DNA of 49,020 bases from an uncultured Lutibacter sp. (GCF_937891065.1 NZ_CALAEQ010000224.1:1-49020), one strand, 5' to 3'. Shown: positions 15,627 through 25,588, counted from the stretch's first letter. Translations and numbers: made by a program. Notes: generated by a model from the letters alone, not told the origin.

Positions 15627-16246
15627 TGAACTATGAAATTGATACTATCATTTTTGACCTAGGTGGAGTACTTGTAGACTGGAAACCTGAATATGTTTAT
15701 AGAAAAGTTTTTAATGGAGATGAAGAAAAAGTACAATGGTTTTTAAATACTATTTGCACACCCGAATGGAATATTGAACAAGATGGTGGACGCTCAATTG
15801 AAGAAGGCGTACGTCTTAAAATTGCTGAATTTCCAAAATATGAAGATTTAATTCGGCTATTTTATAACGAATGGGAGCATATGTTTTCGGGACCAATAAT
15901 CCAAAATGTTGAGTTATTTAAAAAACTAAAAATTTCTAAAAAATATAAAATATACGCTTTAACAAATTGGAGTGCTGAAAAATGGGAGTTAGCAATAGAG
16001 TTATTTCCTTTTTTTAATAATTTTGATGGTATAGTAGTTTCTGGACAAGAAAAAACTAGAAAACCCAATCCTGAGATTTATAAAATCTTAATTAATAGAT
16101 ATAAAATTACACCTGAAAATGCAATTTTTATTGATGATAATAAAGAAAATATTATTGCAGCAGAAAATATAGGTTTAAAAGGAATACATTATAAAAATCC
16201 AACCCAATTATTAAGCACACTTAATACTTTCCAAATAGAATTCTAA
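15626..16246 (+). CDS. HAD-superfamily phosphatase (YihX-like)
   Basis: 206 residues of HAD subfamily IA. Motif I is FDLGGVLVD with the nucleophile Asp11 and Gly at the +2 position, as in YihX. Motif II is LTNWSAEKW (Thr and Asn), motif III the Lys of KTRKPNPEIYKIL, motif IV IFIDDNKENIIAAENIG. The helical cap lies between residues 18 and 95. YihX-type enzymes dephosphorylate sugar phosphates such as glucose-1-phosphate, but the substrate here is an inference only. It is coupled to prfB by a TAATG overlap. Confidence 0.88.
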   Translation: MNYEIDTIIFDLGGVLVDWKPEYVYRKVFNGDEEKVQWFLNTICTPEWNIEQDGGRSIEEGVRLKIAEFPKYEDLIRLFYNEWEHMFSGPIIQNVELFKKLKISKKYKIYALTNWSAEKWELAIELFPFFNNFDGIVVSGQEKTRKPNPEIYKILINRYKITPENAIFIDDNKENIIAAENIGLKGIHYKNPTQLLSTLNTFQIEF

Positions 16247-16323
16247 CCTTGAGATCACATTAATTATTAATTCATTAATAAACAGCAATTTAATTTATAT
16301 AAAATGTTATTTATTAACAATAA

Positions 16324-16380
16324 TTTGTATTTTTACGCTTGAAAAAAGATGAAGCTTTCGTAAAAAAGCATAAATACAAA
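16324..16380 (+). other. Imperfect hairpin in the leader of the first outer-membrane receptor gene
   Basis: TTTGTATTTTTACGCTT (16324-16340) and AAGCATAAATACAAA (16366-16380) can pair over about 14 positions with a small bulge, enclosing GAAGCTTTC. It is located 35-91 bases before the ATG at 16415 and overlaps a near-consensus -7 box (TATTTTTA), so it could be an operator or an RNA hairpin. Confidence 0.4.
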
Positions 16381-16414
16381 AAATTGTTACGAATTATTAA
16401 TTTAAAGTTTTTAT

Positions 16415-18808
16415 ATGAGAAGACTATTTTTAGTGCTATTTATTATTTTCCCTTCACTATTAATTGGCCAAGAAAAAAACAATTCCCTATACACAATATC
16501 AGGTAAAATAATTGATGCATCTACACAATTACCCTTAGAGGATGCAACCATTGTGTTTAAAAACATAGATTCCAATCAAGTGAAATTTGGAGTAATTACA
16601 GACAGAAAAGGTAAGTTTTCTATTGAAGTTGAAAAAGGTAATTACAATGCTTCTGTTGAGTTTCTTTCTTTTAAAACAAAAAAACTAAACATTTCTTCAA
16701 TTACAAGAGATTTAAATATTGGAACTATTGAATTAGAAATAGATACCGAATTTTTAGATGAAATAGAAATTATTGGTGAAAAAAGCACACTTGATTTTAA
16801 ACGTAGTAAAGTAATTTATACAGTTGGAAAAGATATTTCTTCTGACGCCGGTGTTGCAACTGATATTTTAAATAACATTCCTTTAGTTTCAGTGGATCCA
16901 AATGGAGGAATAACTTTAAGAGGTTTTGATACTCCTACAGTATTAATTAATGGAAAAACATCTTCACTATCAAAAACTGATGTTTTAAAAACAATTCCCG
17001 CAAGCTCTATTGAAAAAATAGAAGTTCTTACAAACCCTGGGGCTAAATATAAAGCTTCTTCATCGGGGATTATTAATATTATATTAAAGAAAGGCAAAGA
17101 TGAAGGTTTAAATGGTTCTACTACTACAGCAGGTGGTTATAAAGATTATTATGGTGGAATGCTTACTTTAAATCATAAATCAAAAAAAGTAAACTTTTAT
17201 ACAAATGCTTCCTATTTTCATAGAAACCCAATTAAAGAAGCTTCTTATGAAAATGAGTATTTTAATAATGGCATTACAACTTCTTATTTAAATGAAAACA
17301 GCACTAACAATAGTAAAGATAAAGGTTTTTATAGTACCATTGGGGCTGATTTCTATTTATCAGACAAAGCTACATTGTCTTCAAGTATTAACTATACAAG
17401 TATAAATAATGAAGGACTTACCATAACTAATTCTGAAATTTTTGATGCTTCTAAAGTACAAACAGACAGTAACCTTAGAAAACACTTCGGGAATTTTAAT
17501 GATGAAATTTTTGAATTTATTATAGATTATGAACAATTATTTAAAAAAGAAGGACGAAAATTAACAGCCTATATTAAAGTAAATAATGACAACGAAATCT
17601 ACGAAAATACTATTACAAACTCCGATATATTAAATTTCACAAACGAAAATTATATTGAGGATAACAACTTAAAAAATAATGAATTTTCTATAAATTATAC
17701 AAGTCCAATTGGAAAAAAAAGCACCTTGGGAGTTGGTTATTTGGGGGAATTTGGTAAAATTCCTTTCTCTTATGCTGACACTTCGGGTGATAATTTTATT
17801 GATTATGCTGAAGATGTACACGCTACATTTATAGAATATGAAAATGAGGGTGATAAATTTTATTACGGTATAAATATAAGAGCTGAATTTTTAACTTCAA
17901 AAATTAATTACAAAACTTTAAATACTAAAATAGAAAAAACATTTAACGATTTATTTCCATCTGCATATTTAGAATATAGTTTTAGCGATTCTAAAAGTTT
18001 AAGTTTAGCCTATAATCGAATCATTGGAAGACCCAGCTATGGTCAACTACAACCTTTTGAGCAAAAATATAGTGAAACATCTTCTTATATTGGAAATCCA
18101 AATTTAAATCCTATTTATAAAGATAATGCTACATTAACGTACTCTTATAATGGAAATAAACTAACAGTAATTACTTCATTATTTTTTAATAGATTTAATG
18201 ATTATTGGCAAGATGTAACTTATGAAACGGGTGAACAAATAAACGGTATCAGTAAAATTGTTACAACACCTATAAATATAGGTAAGGTAGATACATATGG
18301 AATTAGCTTAACAACTATACTAAAAGCTTCAAACAGCTTAAACTTTACAGCTGCTGCCATTATTTCTAATTTTGACCAGTCTGGTATATTTAATATTATA
18401 AATGATGCCAATCAAAACATTATTATAGATTATAATCATGCTAGTATAAATGGCTCATTTAGTTTATTATCACAACTTAAAATTTCAGAAGTATTTAATT
18501 TTCAAACAAATGTTAAGCATACTTTAATTTCAGAAGGACCGGTTTCTACAAGAAAAGCATATACGTATGCGAATGCTACTGTAACTAAAGATTTATTTGA
18601 TAAAGAAGCATCTATAAGCTTAACCGTTGATGATATATTTTTATCTAATAAAACTGATAGGAATAGATTTGATACCAACTATTTTTCGAAAAGTATTTCT
18701 CAAAATAAATACCGTACTATTATTTTATCATTTACCTATAGGTTTAATCAAAGTAAAAAAGATAGAAAAATAGATTTTGATAAAAAACAAATCAATCCAA
18801 ATTACTAA
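16415..18808 (+). CDS. Outer-membrane beta-barrel receptor (TonB-receptor-like, OMP_b-brl_3)
   Basis: 797 residues. A signal peptide (MRRLFLVLFIIFPSLLIGQ) is followed by a carboxypeptidase-regulatory-like domain (about 28-110, TISGKIIDASTQLPLEDATIVFKN), a TonB plug domain (about 130-225, with VDPNGGITLRGFDTPTVLINGK and IEKIEVLTNPGAKYKASSSGIINIILKKG) and a barrel of about 570 residues ending RTIILSFTYRFNQSKK. The barrel belongs to the OMP_b-brl_3 type common in Bacteroidota. No SusD partner is adjacent, so a polysaccharide-utilisation role is not supported; the ligand is unknown. It is paralogous to the receptor at 19406, with ArsC between them, and is probably a duplicated pair. Confidence 0.9.
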   Translation: MRRLFLVLFIIFPSLLIGQEKNNSLYTISGKIIDASTQLPLEDATIVFKNIDSNQVKFGVITDRKGKFSIEVEKGNYNASVEFLSFKTKKLNISSITRDLNIGTIELEIDTEFLDEIEIIGEKSTLDFKRSKVIYTVGKDISSDAGVATDILNNIPLVSVDPNGGITLRGFDTPTVLINGKTSSLSKTDVLKTIPASSIEKIEVLTNPGAKYKASSSGIINIILKKGKDEGLNGSTTTAGGYKDYYGGMLTLNHKSKKVNFYTNASYFHRNPIKEASYENEYFNNGITTSYLNENSTNNSKDKGFYSTIGADFYLSDKATLSSSINYTSINNEGLTITNSEIFDASKVQTDSNLRKHFGNFNDEIFEFIIDYEQLFKKEGRKLTAYIKVNNDNEIYENTITNSDILNFTNENYIEDNNLKNNEFSINYTSPIGKKSTLGVGYLGEFGKIPFSYADTSGDNFIDYAEDVHATFIEYENEGDKFYYGINIRAEFLTSKINYKTLNTKIEKTFNDLFPSAYLEYSFSDSKSLSLAYNRIIGRPSYGQLQPFEQKYSETSSYIGNPNLNPIYKDNATLTYSYNGNKLTVITSLFFNRFNDYWQDVTYETGEQINGISKIVTTPINIGKVDTYGISLTTILKASNSLNFTAAAIISNFDQSGIFNIINDANQNIIIDYNHASINGSFSLLSQLKISEVFNFQTNVKHTLISEGPVSTRKAYTYANATVTKDLFDKEASISLTVDDIFLSNKTDRNRFDTNYFSKSISQNKYRTIILSFTYRFNQSKKDRKIDFDKKQINPNY

Positions 18809-18812
18809 TTCT

Positions 18813-18820
18813 TACTTTTG
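18813..18820 (+). promoter_or_regulatory. -7 promoter element TACTTTTG for arsC
   Basis: Exact TAnnTTTG match 16 bases before the arsC ATG. It indicates that arsC is transcribed separately from the receptor upstream. Confidence 0.6.
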
Positions 18821-18836
18821 CTCAAAATTTATTTAA

Positions 18837-19175
18837 ATGAAAATATACCACAATCCGCGTTGTAGTAAAAGCCGTGAAGGTTTATCTATTTTAGAAGCAT
18901 CAAAATTAAAATTTGAAATTATAAAATATTTAGAAACACCTACTTCAAAAGAAGAGTTAACTGAAATTATAAAATTATTAGGAATTGAACCAATAGACTT
19001 AGTTAGAAAAAATGAAGTCATTTGGAAAGAAAACTATAAAGGTAAAACTCTTTCCAATTCTGAAATAATAACTGCAATGATTGAGCATCCAAAATTAATT
19101 GAACGTCCAATTGTAATTAACAATGGAAAAGCAATTATTGGACGTCCACCAGAAATTATTAAAACTATTTTATAA
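18837..19175 (+). CDS. arsC: ArsC/Spx-family arsenate reductase-like protein
   Basis: 112 residues, as in glutaredoxin-linked ArsC. The active-site Cys9 sits in IYHNPRCSKSREG, with YLETPTSKEELTEIIKLLG after it and the conserved Arg in HPKLIERPIVINNGKAIIGRPPE. In characterised members Cys reduces arsenate to arsenite with glutathione and glutaredoxin. No arsR, arsB or acr3 is nearby, so the true role may be a different thiol exchange or the protein may be a YffB-like relative. Sitting between two receptor paralogues, it may be a bystander. Confidence 0.82.
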   Translation: MKIYHNPRCSKSREGLSILEASKLKFEIIKYLETPTSKEELTEIIKLLGIEPIDLVRKNEVIWKENYKGKTLSNSEIITAMIEHPKLIERPIVINNGKAIIGRPPEIIKTIL

Positions 19176-19333
19176 AATTTAAGTTTTTTTTAACACCTTA
19201 TAATCACACTAAATAGCTGCTTTTTTTAAATAAATTTCTTTTTAAAACCTTTTAATATATTGATTTTAAAGACAATATATTTACATTGGTTAATTTTACT
19301 TTGTTTAACATTATCTATTATTAATTAAACAAA

Positions 19334-19353
19334 CGTTAACACTCGTTAACACA
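19334..19353 (+). promoter_or_regulatory. Tandem 10-bp repeat upstream of the second receptor (candidate activator site)
   Basis: CGTTAACACT is followed immediately by CGTTAACACA, each containing the palindrome GTTAAC. The repeat period is one helical turn. It ends 19 bases before the -7 element TATATTTG, in the position typical of activator sites that overlap the -35 region. Confidence 0.5.
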
Positions 19354-19372
19354 AAAAGAGTTCTCTTTAAGC

Positions 19373-19380
19373 TATATTTG
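19373..19380 (+). promoter_or_regulatory. -7 promoter element TATATTTG
   Basis: Exact TAnnTTTG match 25 bases before the ATG of the receptor gene at 19406. Confidence 0.7.
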
Positions 19381-19405
19381 CACCATATTAACTAAAAAAT
19401 AATTC

Positions 19406-21859
19406 ATGAAAAATATTGTATTTTTAATTTTAGCAATTTTATTTGTAAACTCAATAAGTGCTAATAATTACGAACCTATTGAAAAAGTTTCAATTTATGG
19501 TAAAGTTATAGACAGCGACACAAAACAACCATTAGAATACTCAACTATAGTAATAAAAAATCTTGAAGGAAAAATTATTACTGGTGGAATTACTGATAGT
19601 AATGGTTTATTTGATATTCCTGTAGCAAAAGGTACTTATAATATTTTTGTTGAATTTATTTCTTTTAAAACAAAATCTTTTTTTAATAAAGAAATTAATG
19701 GGTCAACTGATTTAGGTTCAATATTTTTAGAAATTGATGCTGAATCTCTTAATGAAATAGAAATTATTGCCGAAAAAAGCACTGTTGAAATACGTTTGGA
19801 TAAAAAAATATACAATGTTGGTAAAGATATGACCGTAAAGGGCGGATCAGCTTCTGATGTTTTAGACAATGTGCCTTCAGTTACTGTTGATGTTGAAGGA
19901 AACGTAAGTTTAAGAGGAAACGACAATGTTAAGATTTTAATAAATGGAAAACCATCTGGTTTAGTTGGTTTAAGTGGTACAGATGCATTAAGACAATTAC
20001 CTGCAGATGCCATTGAAAAAGTAGAAGTTATTACAAGTCCATCTGCTCGTTATGATGCCGAAGGAACTGCCGGAATATTAAATATTATTTTACGTAAAGG
20101 AAAAGCACAAGGTTTTAATGGTTCAATAACAGCAAATGCTGGTAACCCAGATAATTTTGGAGCTTCTGTAAATGTAAATTACCGTACAAAAAATGCGAAC
20201 TTCTTTAATAGTACAGGTTATAATTATAGAAATGCCCCTGGAAATTCTACTAGTAATACCAAATATTTTAATGAAAATGGATCTATTTCTAGTTTCAGAA
20301 ATGAAAAAACAACATATGACAGAGAAAACAATAGGTTTAATACAACGTTTGGGGTAGAATATTTTTTATCTGATAAAAGTTCTCTAACAGGTACCGTACT
20401 TTATAGAAAATCTGATGGTGAAGATGTTTCTACTAACATTAATAATACACTAGATTTACTCAGTAATCCAATTAGAACTTACCAGCGTGTTGAAAATGAA
20501 AATGAAAAAGATGAAACTATTGAATATTCATTTAATTTTACACAAAATTTTAAAACGGATGGGCATAAATTAATAATAGATTTTCAATATGGAAAAAGTA
20601 CTGAAAACAGCAATGCTTATATTTCAGATTTTGATACCTTTCCTTCTTTTATTGAAAATAATCCAGAAAAAAATACTACAGACGAAGAATCTAAAGATGT
20701 TTTAGTGAAGGCTGATTATGTGTTACCAATTGGAGAAAATGCTCAATTTGAATTTGGTTTTAAAGCTGATTTAAACAAACTAACAACCGATTATTTAGTA
20801 GAAGATTTTGATGAAGACACCAATCAATTTTTTAATAATACAAATTTTTCAAATACATTAAACTTTGATCAAGATGTATTTGCTGTATATTCTCAATATG
20901 GAGAAAAAATAAACAAATTCTCCTATTTAGTTGGCTTAAGAGCTGAAACTACAGATAGACAAATTAACTTAATACAAACAGACGAAGTTTATAATAAAAA
21001 ATTTACTGAATTATTTCCAACAGTAAATTTAGGATTAGAGTTTAATGATTCTGAAAGTTTAACATTGGGATATAGTAAAAGATTAAGACGTCCTCGTCAT
21101 TGGTTTTTAAATCCTTTTGAATCTAGAACAAGTGAAACTTATATTAGAAAAGGAAACGTAAATTTAGATCCAACTTATACTAATTCATTTGATTTAGGTT
21201 ATTTAAAAAGATGGGAAAAATTCACATTAAACACTTCTATTTATTACCAACATGCCGTTAATAATATTGAAATGGCAATAACTGAAGATGTTAGAGATAT
21301 TGATGGAGTACCTACTTTGGTAATAATTAGAAACCCTATTAACCTTAGTTCACAAGATCGCTATGGTTTTGAATTTACAACAAACTACAATCCATTTAAA
21401 TGGTGGAGACTTAACAATAGTTTTAACTTTTTTAAATCTGTAACTGATGGTGAATTTAATAATATTAGTTACGATTCTGATGATGTAAGCTGGTTTACTA
21501 GAATGGTTTCTAGAGTTACACTACCTGGTAAAATTGATTGGCAAACAACTGGTTTTTATATGGGCCCTTCAGAAGGAGCACAATCTAAAAGAGAAGGCAT
21601 GTTAAGTGTTAATTTAGCATTTAGTAAAGATGTTTTTAAAGAAAATGCAACGGTATCTTTAAATGTTAGTGATTTATTTAATACAAGAAAAAGAAAATCA
21701 ACTAGTTATTCACCAACAACAGAATCTGTAGGTGAGTTTCAATGGAGACAACGTCAAATTATGTTGAATTTTACATATAGATTTAACCAGAAAAAGAAAC
21801 GAGAAAGATCGCAAAACGGTTATGATGGCGGTGGAGAAGAAGAAATGTTTAAAGCATAA
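19406..21859 (+). CDS. Outer-membrane beta-barrel receptor (TonB-receptor-like, OMP_b-brl_3), paralogue
   Basis: 817 residues with the same order of domains as the receptor at 16415: signal peptide (MKNIVFLILAILFVNSISA), regulatory-like domain (SIYGKVIDSDTKQPLEYSTIVIKN), plug (VDVEGNVSLRGNDNVKILINGK; IEKVEVITSPSARYDAEGTAGILNIILRKG) and barrel. The Ser-Ala-Arg-Tyr-Asp-Ala-Glu-Gly form of the plug signature is closer to the usual consensus than in the paralogue. The C-terminus FTYRFNQKKKRERSQNGYDGGGEEEMFKA extends past the last strand with a charged tail. The gene has its own promoter and a very strong terminator. The ligand is unknown. Confidence 0.92.
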   Translation: MKNIVFLILAILFVNSISANNYEPIEKVSIYGKVIDSDTKQPLEYSTIVIKNLEGKIITGGITDSNGLFDIPVAKGTYNIFVEFISFKTKSFFNKEINGSTDLGSIFLEIDAESLNEIEIIAEKSTVEIRLDKKIYNVGKDMTVKGGSASDVLDNVPSVTVDVEGNVSLRGNDNVKILINGKPSGLVGLSGTDALRQLPADAIEKVEVITSPSARYDAEGTAGILNIILRKGKAQGFNGSITANAGNPDNFGASVNVNYRTKNANFFNSTGYNYRNAPGNSTSNTKYFNENGSISSFRNEKTTYDRENNRFNTTFGVEYFLSDKSSLTGTVLYRKSDGEDVSTNINNTLDLLSNPIRTYQRVENENEKDETIEYSFNFTQNFKTDGHKLIIDFQYGKSTENSNAYISDFDTFPSFIENNPEKNTTDEESKDVLVKADYVLPIGENAQFEFGFKADLNKLTTDYLVEDFDEDTNQFFNNTNFSNTLNFDQDVFAVYSQYGEKINKFSYLVGLRAETTDRQINLIQTDEVYNKKFTELFPTVNLGLEFNDSESLTLGYSKRLRRPRHWFLNPFESRTSETYIRKGNVNLDPTYTNSFDLGYLKRWEKFTLNTSIYYQHAVNNIEMAITEDVRDIDGVPTLVIIRNPINLSSQDRYGFEFTTNYNPFKWWRLNNSFNFFKSVTDGEFNNISYDSDDVSWFTRMVSRVTLPGKIDWQTTGFYMGPSEGAQSKREGMLSVNLAFSKDVFKENATVSLNVSDLFNTRKRKSTSYSPTTESVGEFQWRQRQIMLNFTYRFNQKKKRERSQNGYDGGGEEEMFKA

Positions 21860-21863
21860 AACC

Positions 21864-21897
21864 AAAAAAGGGCAATTTAAAAATTGCCCTTTTTTTA
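21864..21897 (+). terminator. Intrinsic terminator
   Basis: AAAAAAGGGCAATTT and its complement with a 2-base loop, followed by a long T run; it may also serve the small minus-strand gene that ends at 21916. Confidence 0.93.
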
Positions 21898-21915
21898 TAT
21901 ATTAAATACCGAAAA

Positions 21916-22083
21916 TTACTTTTTAGGTATCGCTCTTCCTTCTTTTCTATATTTCCAAGATTCTTTAAAATACCCTATTAACCAATAAGGAATAATAAAC
22001 GTGATTAAAAAAATCATTAACCAAAATCCCATAGTGAATATGGTTAAAAATACTAAAAATCCTGAAAATTGTGATAAATCCAT
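21916..22083 (-). CDS. Small membrane protein (55 residues)
   Basis: The minus strand from ATG 22083 reads MDLSQFSGFLVFLTIFTMGF, then WLMIFLITFIIPYWLIGYF and a basic tail KESWKYRKEGRAIPKK, stop at 21918-21916. Two hydrophobic segments and a positive C-terminus suggest a small inner-membrane protein. The frame is intact, it fills a gap that would otherwise be empty, and it shares the terminator with the convergent receptor gene. I do not know a function. It lies downstream of the class I fumarase on the same strand, but a terminator separates them. Confidence 0.65.
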   Translation of the reverse strand: MDLSQFSGFLVFLTIFTMGFWLMIFLITFIIPYWLIGYFKESWKYRKEGRAIPKK

Positions 22084-22248
22084 AACTTATAAATGTTATT
22101 TTATGTTTTTTACAAAATTAGTATTTATTTTTAATTTATCACTCTTCTTTTATTATTTTTTATAAATGACATTTCTTATTAAATTTTTAAAATAAATAGC
22201 ACCTTTTTTACCTATATAGTTCATATCTAGTAATAAACTTTTTTAATA
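22084..22248. other. AT-rich intergenic region
   Basis: About 165 bases between the small membrane protein and the fumarase terminator. It should hold the promoter of the small gene on the minus strand; I see no exact consensus and nothing else. Confidence 0.4.
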
Positions 22249-22287
22249 AAAAAAGACACCAAAGAAACAAAGTTCTCTGATGTCTTT
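22249..22287 (-). terminator. Terminator of the class I fumarase gene
   Basis: On the minus strand AAAGACA pairs with TGTCTTT over a 22-base loop and is followed by seven Ts. It begins about 27 bases after the stop. Confidence 0.7.
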
Positions 22288-22313
22288 AATCTATAAATAT
22301 TGTTTTCTATTTA

Positions 22314-23921
22314 CTATTTAAATTCTGCAAAGAAATCATTCCCCTTATCATCTACCAATAAGAATGCAGGGAAATTCTCAATTCTAATCTTACGAACAGC
22401 TTCCATTCCTAATTCTGGGAAGTCAACTACTTCAACAGATTTAATACTTTGCTTTGCAAGAATTGCGGCTGGTCCTCCAATAGAACCAAGGTAAAAACCA
22501 CCATTAGCTTTACAAGCATCTGTTACTTGCTGCGTACGATTACCTTTTGCTACCATCACCATACTACCACCTACTTTTTGGAAAGGATCTACATAAGGAT
22601 CCATTCTACCCGCTGTTGTTGGGCCAAAACTACCTGAAACCATTCCTTTAGGTGTTTTTGCAGGACCTGCATAATACACAGGATGATCTTTAAAATACTG
22701 AGGCATTTCTTCACCATTTGCTAGCATTTCACTAATTCGTGCATGCGCCATATCACGAGCAACAATTAATGTTCCTCTAAGGTTGAAACGTGTTTTTACT
22801 GGATATTTTGAAAGTTCTTCACGTATTTTATCCATTGGTTGATCTAAATCTAACTCAATAGCATCCTTTAGGTGCGGTGCTTCTTTTGGTAAAAATTGTC
22901 CTGGATTTTTTTCTAATTCTTCTAGAAAAATACCTTCTTCAGTAATTTTACCTTTTACATTGCGGTCTGCACTACAGCTAACACCCATACCTACTGGACA
23001 AGACGCAGCATGACGAGGAAGACGAATAACACGTACATCGTGAACAAAATACTTACCACCAAACTGAGCTCCTACCCCACTTTCTTGACAAATCTTCGTT
23101 ATTTTTTCTTCCCATTCAAGATCACGGAAAGCTTGTCCGCCATCATTACCTTTTGTTGGTAAGTGATCCAAATAACCTGCCGATGCCTTTTTTACTGTTG
23201 CTAAGTTAGCTTCAGCAGAAGTTCCACCAATAACAAATGCTAAGTGATAAGGAGGACATGCTGAAGTTCCTAAATCCATAATATGCTTCTTAACAAAATT
23301 AGTTAAGTTTTCTTCCGTCAACAAAGACTTAGTCATCTGATATAGGTAAGTTTTATTACCAGAGCCTCCACCCTTTGTTATAAATAAGAATTCATATTTA
23401 TTACCAGGTGTGCTATAAATATCGATTTGAGCGGGAAGATTATTTCCCGAGTTTTTCTCTTCTAACATTGTTTGAGGAACAATTTGAGAAAAACGAAGAT
23501 TATCAGTTTGAAAAGTATTGTACACTCCTTTTGAAATGTATTCAGCATCATCTACTCCAGTATACACATCTTCCCCTTTTTTACCCATACAAATTGCAGT
23601 ACCAGTATCTTGACAAGTTGGCAATTCGCCAGCTGCAGTTACCATTTGATTCAACAACATAGTATAAGCAACAAAACGGTCGTTATCTGTAGCTTCTGGA
23701 TCTTTAAGAATCGTCTCTAATTTTTTTAAGTGAGAAGCACGAAGGTAGAATGACACATCATGATATGCTGCTTGTGAAAGCAACTCAAGCCCCTCAGGTG
23801 CTACTTTTAAAATTTTTCGCCCATCAAACTCCACAACAGAAACGTGGTCTTTAGTTAATAAACGATACTTTGTAGTGTCCTTTGTAATAGGAAACGGCTT
23901 TTGATATTTAAATTCAGACAT
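22314..23921 (-). CDS. Fumarate hydratase class I (FumA/FumB-like, [4Fe-4S])
   Basis: 535 residues, single-chain class I fumarase with fused alpha and beta domains. The alpha domain carries the cluster cysteines ([11 protein letters not shown] near residue 122, [19 protein letters not shown], and [15 protein letters not shown]). The beta domain has [26 protein letters not shown] and [28 protein letters not shown]. It interconverts fumarate and malate in the TCA cycle and is oxygen-sensitive in known members because of the exposed iron-sulfur cluster. It is divergent from the class II enzyme gene with 216 bases between them. It has a -7 element TATATTTG 38 bases upstream of the ATG. Confidence 0.95.
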   Translation of the reverse strand: MSEFKYQKPFPITKDTTKYRLLTKDHVSVVEFDGRKILKVAPEGLELLSQAAYHDVSFYLRASHLKKLETILKDPEATDNDRFVAYTMLLNQMVTAAGELPTCQDTGTAICMGKKGEDVYTGVDDAEYISKGVYNTFQTDNLRFSQIVPQTMLEEKNSGNNLPAQIDIYSTPGNKYEFLFITKGGGSGNKTYLYQMTKSLLTEENLTNFVKKHIMDLGTSACPPYHLAFVIGGTSAEANLATVKKASAGYLDHLPTKGNDGGQAFRDLEWEEKITKICQESGVGAQFGGKYFVHDVRVIRLPRHAASCPVGMGVSCSADRNVKGKITEEGIFLEELEKNPGQFLPKEAPHLKDAIELDLDQPMDKIREELSKYPVKTRFNLRGTLIVARDMAHARISEMLANGEEMPQYFKDHPVYYAGPAKTPKGMVSGSFGPTTAGRMDPYVDPFQKVGGSMVMVAKGNRTQQVTDACKANGGFYLGSIGGPAAILAKQSIKSVEVVDFPELGMEAVRKIRIENFPAFLLVDDKGNDFFAEFK

Positions 23922-23958
23922 TTTATATAATTTTATTGTAATTCATTTTTTACTCCTA

Positions 23959-23966
23959 CAAATATA
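23959..23966 (-). promoter_or_regulatory. -7 promoter element TATATTTG for the class I fumarase
   Basis: Exact TAnnTTTG on the minus strand, 38 bases upstream of the ATG at 23921. Confidence 0.7.
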
Positions 23967-24020
23967 CAATGGTAGATGAAAATAGTTGGTAGAATAAATG
24001 CGATTTTTTTGTTGGACATT

Positions 24021-24038
24021 ATATTAGTAAACTAATAT
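24021..24038. promoter_or_regulatory. 18-bp palindrome between the two fumarase genes (candidate operator)
   Basis: ATATTAGT and ACTAATAT are perfect inverted arms around AA. It is centred about 109 bases from the class I start and 108 from the class II start. AT-rich palindromes occur by chance in such DNA, so this is weak. Confidence 0.35.
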
Positions 24039-24137
24039 TTATAAAATTAATGCTTACATTTAAATAAAAACTTAAAAAAAGATCTAACTAATGATTAATT
24101 CGACTAAAAAACCATTTAAATTGACAAACACAATAAC

Positions 24138-25535
24138 ATGAAATATAGAATAGAAAAAGACACCATGGGACCAGTTAAAGTTCCTGCCGATAAATATTGG
24201 GGAGCTCAAACTGAACGGTCAAGAAATAATTTTAAAATTGGACAGTCAGGTTCTATGCCTTTAGAAATAATTTACGGTTTTGCGTACTTAAAAAAAGCTG
24301 CTGCTCACGCTAATTGTGATTTAGGAGTACTTTCTGCTGAAAAAAGAGATTTAATTTCAAAAGTATGTGAAGAAATATTAGCAAGAAAACATGATAACCA
24401 ATTCCCTTTAGTAATTTGGCAAACTGGTTCTGGCACTCAAAGTAATATGAACTGCAACGAGGTAATTGCCAACAGAGCTCACGAAATTGCAGGGAAAATT
24501 ATAGGCGAAGGCGATCCTACAATACAAGCAAATGACGACGTGAATAAATCACAATCAAGTAACGATACATTTCCAACTGGCATGCATATCGCTTGTTACA
24601 AAATGATTATTGATGTTACCATTCCTGGTATTGAAAAACTTCGTGACACTTTACAAGCAAAATCGATAGAATTTAAAGATGTGGTAAAAATTGGTCGTAC
24701 TCATTTAATGGATGCAACACCATTAACTATTGGACAAGAATTTTCTGGCTATGTTTCACAGTTAAACCACGGTTTAAAAGCATTAAGAAATACATTACCG
24801 CATTTAGCTGAATTAGCTTTAGGTGGAACCGCAGTTGGAACTGGGCTTAATACACCAAAAGGTTATGATGTTTTAGTTGCTCAAAAAATTGCTGAATTTA
24901 CAGGATTACCATTTAGAACAGCTGAAAATAAATTTGAAGCTTTGGCTTCTCACGATGCTTTGGTAGAAAGTCATGGTGCATTAAAATTATTGGCTGTCTC
25001 ATTAAATAAAATAGCCAACGATATTAGAATGATGGCTTCAGGACCTAGATCAGGAATTGGTGAATTAATTATTCCAGCTAACGAGCCCGGAAGTTCAATT
25101 ATGCCAGGAAAAGTAAATCCAACTCAATCTGAGGCATTAACAATGGTTTGTGCACAAGTAATGGGAAATGATGTTGCAATTACTATTGCAGGAACTCAAG
25201 GTCATTACGAATTAAACGTTTTTAAACCTGTAATGACTGTGAACTTTTTACAATCTGCTCGTTTAATTGGCGATGCATGTGCAAGTTTCAACGATAATTG
25301 TGCAACTGGTATTGAACCAAATTATAAACGTATCACTGAACTATTAAACAATTCATTAATGTTAGTAACTGCGTTAAACACAAAAATAGGGTATTACAAA
25401 GCTGCCGAAATAGCAAATACTGCTCACCAAAATGGAACTACTTTAAAAGAAGAAGCTGTACGTTTAGGCTATGTTACTACTGAAGAATATGATTCTTGGG
25501 TTAAACCTGAAGATATGATTGGTCAGTTAAAATAA
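24138..25535 (+). CDS. fumC: Fumarate hydratase class II
   Basis: 465 residues, standard FumC length. It starts [33 protein letters not shown]. The substrate segments are [23 protein letters not shown] and [22 protein letters not shown], with the catalytic His near residue 187; the flexible signature loop [11 protein letters not shown] is near residue 318. It is iron-free and oxygen-stable in known members and carries out the same reaction as the divergent class I enzyme, so the pair could cover oxic and anoxic or oxidative-stress conditions. A strong terminator follows. Confidence 0.96.
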   Translation: MKYRIEKDTMGPVKVPADKYWGAQTERSRNNFKIGQSGSMPLEIIYGFAYLKKAAAHANCDLGVLSAEKRDLISKVCEEILARKHDNQFPLVIWQTGSGTQSNMNCNEVIANRAHEIAGKIIGEGDPTIQANDDVNKSQSSNDTFPTGMHIACYKMIIDVTIPGIEKLRDTLQAKSIEFKDVVKIGRTHLMDATPLTIGQEFSGYVSQLNHGLKALRNTLPHLAELALGGTAVGTGLNTPKGYDVLVAQKIAEFTGLPFRTAENKFEALASHDALVESHGALKLLAVSLNKIANDIRMMASGPRSGIGELIIPANEPGSSIMPGKVNPTQSEALTMVCAQVMGNDVAITIAGTQGHYELNVFKPVMTVNFLQSARLIGDACASFNDNCATGIEPNYKRITELLNNSLMLVTALNTKIGYYKAAEIANTAHQNGTTLKEEAVRLGYVTTEEYDSWVKPEDMIGQLK

Positions 25536-25553
25536 CTGACAACACTTTTAACC

Positions 25554-25588
25554 AAAAAAAGCATTGAATTTCTTCAATGCTTTTTTTA
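25554..25588. terminator. Bidirectional intrinsic terminator between fumC and ackA
   Basis: AAAAAAAGCATTGAA and its complement around a TTTC loop, with A and T runs on the two sides, serving both convergent genes. Confidence 0.93.
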
